Below are positions 59,842 through 64,000 of a stretch of 64,000 nucleotides of DNA, piece after piece; position 1 is the stretch's first letter; every line of letters starts with the position of its first letter. This DNA is from Lumbricus rubellus (lineage: Eukaryota; Annelida; Clitellata; Crassiclitellata; Lumbricidae): contig OX243811.1 in assembly GCA_945859605.1 (NCBI GenBank), positions 55,488,069-55,552,068 of the forward strand, in the 5' to 3' direction. The notes beneath the pieces are model-generated. The model was not told the origin of the DNA. It did not search any database and saw only the letters and a list, made by a program, of their open reading frames with translations. Both the position numbers and the translations under genes were made by a program.

Positions 59842-60187
59842 CAGTGGCGGATCCAGAACTGTTTTTAGGGAGGGGGGGGCAAAATCTTGGAAAAAACCAA
59901 GAAAATTTAAAAGAAAAAGGTTTTTTAGTCATCTGCCAAAATTTTCGGGGAAACATACCATTTCATCCGCCAAAAAAGTTAATGACCTTTTATTTTTAGT
60001 CCTCAACTTCAAAACCGAGCGGGGGGGGGCACGTCCCATACAATTTTCCGAATAGGGGGGGGCAATATCCATTGTACCCCCATATTCGTATTCCTAATTT
60101 CGGACCAAATGGGGGGGCCCACGTCCCATGGCAGTTTTCAATGGGGGGGGCCATGGCCGGATTGGCCCCCCCCTGGATCCGCCACTG
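59842..60187. mobile_element. hAT MITE, 346 bp, exact TSD CACACCAG
   Basis: Ends CAGTGGCGGATCCAG and CTGGATCCGCCACTG are perfect inverted repeats. The duplication is at 59,834-59,841 and 60,188-60,195. G-runs recur inside. Confidence 0.93.
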
Positions 60188-60206
60188 CACACCAGTAACT
60201 GTTGTT

Positions 60207-60282
60207 TACTATCAGCTCAGTCTTGGCCAATATGGATACACACGCCAGATTTGTCTAAAGGTTCGAGTCCTGACGCAGGCCT
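60207..60282 (+). mobile_element. tRNA-like A box/B box pair, probable SINE head or tRNA relic
   Basis: CAGCTCAGTCTTGG (A-box-like) and GGTTCGAGTCC (B-box-like) lie about 45 bp apart. No full cloverleaf is clear. Confidence 0.35.
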
Positions 60283-60590
60283 ACTACACGTGACGTTTAA
60301 CATATCTCGTCATCGCTACAATGCTATAAATAGCCAGCCGAAAGACAAAGGAATGAAAGGATTGATTAGACTTCAGAAATACGTGGGACCAACAACGTCA
60401 TCTGTGACACCGAAGCGTGAAACAATGATAGTTTATTATTATTTTAACTGCTTTCGAACCAGTAAGGTACGTAGCCTGTAGGCGTAGGCCTAGACCTAGG
60501 CTATTATAGCCTAATGAACGCATAAACGAAAGTGCGAAATTTAACGTAGGGCGTCGTAGGCCTATAATTATTATTATATACACCGTGAGG

Positions 60591-61583
60591 CATAAAAAAG
60601 GAAACCCCTAGCAAAATCGTTATTATTTTAACAATTTTCAAACAATGTCGATGAAATTCAGGAAAATTATAGCTAAGTAGCAAGCAATGTAAATACATTT
60701 ACAGTTTTTACTCTAACTGTCCGTCTTTAGCTTCTACGCATGCGCGAAGTCGCTTGCGCCTTTAACGCACCGCCGAATCAATAATTCGCTGGTCAAGATC
60801 GTTCCAAGCTTGCATGATTCGCTTCCGAAGATCTTCAACATTACGGACCTTTGTTCTGTACACCATTTCCTGCATGAATCCCCATATTTTATAATCGACG
60901 GGATTAAGATATATGGGCTGTTTGGGGCCATAGAGTAGGAATTATGAAGTCAGGAGTTTCATGCGTCAGAAGTGAAATCGTTTCTCGAGCTCTGTGCGTT
61001 GGAGCACCATCTTGCTGGAGAATTTAAAATTCATTGAGTTCTCGAATTTCAAGTAGAAGGCTTTCCATGAGTAAAACATCTCGGTAGTATTGGCCGTTGA
61101 TTTTTACCCCCAGTTCAACAAAATGAATTGACATGTGTCCCAGAGAAGAAACACCGACAATATCAATATCAGGGATTTGCTAAACGCCGGACGTGTGCGT
61201 ACAAGGCGGTCGGCTGCAGCATCTCTCTTTCGAGTTCCAACTGTTACATACAGACGATCATTTTGAGTATTGCTATAGCCTATAGGAGAAGCAGGAAATG
61301 GTGTACAGAAAAAAGGTCCGTGATGTTGAAGATCTTCGGAAGCGAATCATGCAAGCTTGGAACGATCTTGACCAGCGAATTATTGACTCGGCGGTGCGTG
61401 AATGGCGCAAGCGACTTCGCGCATGCGTAGAAGCTAAAGGCGGACAGTTAGAGTAAAAACTGTAAATATATTTCCATTGCTTGCTACTTAGCTATAATTT
61501 TCCTGAATTTCATTGACATTGCTTGAAAATTGTTAAAATAATAACGATTTTTCTAGGGGTTTCCTTTTTTATGCCTCACGGTG
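60591..61583 (-). mobile_element. Foldback Tc1/mariner-type element with inverted transposase 3' ends
   Basis: The two ends are inverted copies of each other over about 285 bp (60,591-60,875 and 61,300-61,583) with only about a dozen mismatches, starting CACCGTGAGGCATAAAAAAG and flanked by TA. On the minus strand the left two-thirds encode a broken mariner-family transposase: GVKINGQYYRDVLL, QQDGAPTHRARETI and LNPVDYKIWGFMQEMVYR. The right arm repeats only the C-terminus (KVRDVEDLRKRIMQAW) on the opposite strand. Confidence 0.92.
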
Positions 61584-62348
61584 TAGATTATAGGTAAGCT
61601 ATATACGGGTAGTTAAGAACTAGGGATTGACGATCGAGTCGCTTTATATCCGACTGAATTTTTTCTGGGGGCAGGAGAGTAAATTCTGGGAAAATCTTTC
61701 CCCTTCGACCCAGTAGCGGCGGCAGAGGGGGCTAGGCGAAGCGAGCGACCTCGAAGTGGCGGACCAAGCCGTGGATACCAAACTTATCTACTTTTGGTGT
61801 CCAGTGGGGAATAAGACCGTTGACAGGTAACTATGGATACTTTTGTAATAATATGTCATTAATAAATTCAGGCAATCAGTGAAGGTGTATAAGATGCCGA
61901 GACAGGAAGTGAATGATAGAAGTCGGAAAAACGTTTTTGCACAATATCAAAAACACTTATTTTATTCGACACACTGCTCATAACTAAATCTTAACAGTAT
62001 CACATAATAGTAGGATTAATAGCTTGATAAACACTTAGCCAGGAATGGCCTTTAAGTGTAAAGATATTATAAATGACAACTTATTATCATTAAGCACAAC
62101 ACACTACTTAATCCTATGACTTCTGTTGGAGGTTGTGTACGAATATTTATGAAGCATCGGTAGTGGCTGCCGAATAAAATCACAAAACCAAAGTCTAAAA
62201 AATGGCCAAATTACACGTACAGCTCATATATTATCTTCGTTTATTATAAAACAGGATTACCAACTGCCTTGATGAACTTAATTAAGTGTTTTATTATTGT
62301 AGTAGTATATTGTTGAGGTTCTGGATATTGATTGCGTAATGCGCATTT
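61584..62348. other. No gene recognised
   Basis: AT-rich sequence. An AATAAA on the minus strand near 61,967-61,973 could belong to a minus-strand transcript from the right edge of the window. Confidence 0.4.
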
Positions 62349-62349
62349 T

Positions 62350-62433
62350 AGTTTTGGCTAACTAGTTTTGGTTAACTAGTTTTGGTTAACTAGTTTTGGT
62401 TAACTAGTTTTGGCCAACTAGTTTTGGTTAACC
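62350..62433. repeat. 14-bp tandem repeat (CTAGTTTTGGTTAA)x6
   Basis: Six near-identical units with two GGCTAA/GGCCAA variants. Each unit contains the palindrome-like TTAACTAG. Confidence 0.93.
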
Positions 62434-62875
62434 ATAGTTTTCTGTCTTTAGCAATTGATGCAGTGGCAACAGGAGTCAATAATTGCAAAACACACAATAA
62501 ACTGTAAAAATAGGCTGAACATACTCAAGCTTAGTGCACAGCATGTCACATTTCAAATTGTAAACACTGTTACATTTTCATCACTTCACACCAAACCACA
62601 TTGACACCAGCGGCAAAGTCTGACACATGCTTTCTCACAAAAGTAATGTTTACAGTATGAAGTCATTGGTCATTTGGTATAGACTATAGACTATTAGACT
62701 TGTACTACAAATTAATAACATAGCTCATTGCACTTCTACAATGCTCAGCAGATGCTTTGTTTCCAGGACAATGCAAGCACTGAATGGTCTCCATAAAGTC
62801 AGATTGCAGCCTTTGAGCGGTTCTCAATGCTTTTGAAGAGGTTTTTAGGGTATGCCCTATAAAACCTAAGCATTA

Positions 62876-63048
62876 CATACATACAATACATACATACATA
62901 CATGTCATACATACATACATACATACATACATGTCATACATACATACATACATGTCATACATACATACATACATACATACATACATACATACATACATAC
63001 ATACATGTACATACATACATACATACATACATACATACATACACACAT
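62876..63048. repeat. (TACA)n microsatellite with periodic CATGTCATAC interruptions
   Basis: ATAC tetramers broken three times by CATGTCATAC and once by CATGTACATAC. The Met-Tyr-Val-Cys frames are artefacts. Confidence 0.97.
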
Positions 63049-63760
63049 GCATGCACACTTACATGCATACACTATCAAGCTAGAAAATATGCCCTGTATA
63101 CACATGTAGTTATCATACCGTGTTGAGAAACTCGAGGATTATGCTAAAGAAGAATACCTTAGGCTTACTGTTTTTTCACATTCCAGCTTTTCTCGCACTT
63201 GCTACAATCACAATTATTTCCTGTTGATCCGTCTGAAGTTTTTGTGTGGGGTGGGGAGTTCTTTACTACATGCATCAGATTATGCACTGCATAAACTAGA
63301 TCAATACTGCTTCAAGTTATCGCTGGAGGCGACAGAGTGGCTAACACAAAAGTCTTTAGCCTTTCATTTTTCCATCATGCTTTAAATCCTATTCATCAAA
63401 CTGAACATTTATTGATGGTACTAAGAACTTGGTCTAGCCGTTGACAAATCTTATCAACAGGATTTCTTTAGTGCACCATTAAGTACGATGGGATTTTACG
63501 TCTGATTATGTTTCATGCTTCAAGCTGGGCTAAAATTTTGAAGTCTAACTCTTTGTCTAAAAAACATAGATTCAGCTGTAGACATTGTGGCTTCTAAATT
63601 TTACACAGCTAGTAACAGTTGTTGTTGCATTGTCTTAAGATTCAGCATCATAAGAATAAGTGTTACTACACTCCTGACACTGGACTTTTGAGACAGTGCT
63701 AAGGCAGAATTGTAAAATAATGTTTCGTAAATGCTCCTTGGATCGTGAGAATGTATCGTC

Positions 63761-63854
63761 CTACTCAACACACTGATTTCTCCTGAGCTGCCATTTTGCA
63801 AATCCATTCCGACCAGATAGACTTCTCTGGTAGTAAGCGTAGTCAGCAGCGATC
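63761..63854 (-). other. Candidate 3'-terminal exon of a neighbouring minus-strand gene (weak)
   Basis: On the minus strand a good acceptor (TTTCTGTTGCAG) is followed by 31 codons with a non-repetitive, charged and aromatic peptide (ADYAYYQRSLSGRNGFAKWQ) and a TAG stop. A second frame stays open for longer. I recognise neither peptide. If real, the rest of the gene lies beyond the window. Confidence 0.25.
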
Positions 63855-64000
63855 CTGCAACAGAAACGTCAGCAAATGATGACCAGCACAGATGTTTTTA
63901 ATACTGAATTACTAGCAGTGTTGCTTTAGTTTTGTCTCGAATTTTAGCTTGAGTGATTATTAGTTTCACATGGTAGATGGTTTAGTTATTATTAGCTTTA

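Noticed and set aside
62873..63126. Met-Tyr-Val-Cys and Tyr-Ile-His-Thr repeat proteins
   Set aside because: They are translations of the TACA microsatellite.

Overview
The window is animal genomic DNA. Its genes are split by GT-AG introns and most of its length is transposons and microsatellites. The palindrome TAGGCCTA and its core AGGCCT recur dozens of times outside the exons. Together with mariner, hAT, L2-like and RTE-like elements and a 16-exon lysosomal beta-galactosidase gene, this suggests a marine invertebrate, perhaps an echinoderm or other deuterostome. The species cannot be fixed from the sequence alone. There are no bacterial operons, CRISPR arrays or viral genes.

Bases 1-29,240 hold no host gene I can defend. 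They contain long simple repeats, tRNA-derived SINE pieces, RTE-like and L2-like LINE fragments (one L2-like copy keeps a 733-codon open frame at 6,751-8,952), and several DNA transposons bounded by exact 8-bp target-site duplications (TSDs) typical of hAT elements (for example 10,074-12,400, 15,707-16,186, 18,114-19,429 and 19,917-20,122).

Bases 29,240-59,000 hold the host genes: two complete head-to-tail paralogs on the minus strand, both GH35 beta-galactosidases of the GLB1 type. Copy A (stop 29,340, start 40,832) and copy B (stop 42,800, start 58,996) each have 16 coding exons. Twelve of the 16 exons have the same length in both copies, every junction keeps frame, and the predicted proteins are 672 and 669 residues with signal peptides and both catalytic glutamates. 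About 2 kb separates the two coding regions. Almost all the size difference is transposon load: intron 10 of copy B carries a four-level nest of hAT-type insertions (48,394-53,504).

Two gene-structure oddities stand out. In copy A the 3' splice acceptor of exon 10 has been amplified into a nine-copy, 41-bp tandem array in which every copy carries an acceptor-like AG. In copy B a 146-bp MITE landed exactly on the 5' splice donor of exon 3, and its 8-bp target duplication regenerated that donor.

Bases 59,000-64,000 are again transposon-rich. They hold a hAT MITE, a mariner element turned into a near-perfect foldback with inverted copies of its transposase 3' end, tandem repeats, and a weak candidate terminal exon of another minus-strand gene at the right edge.
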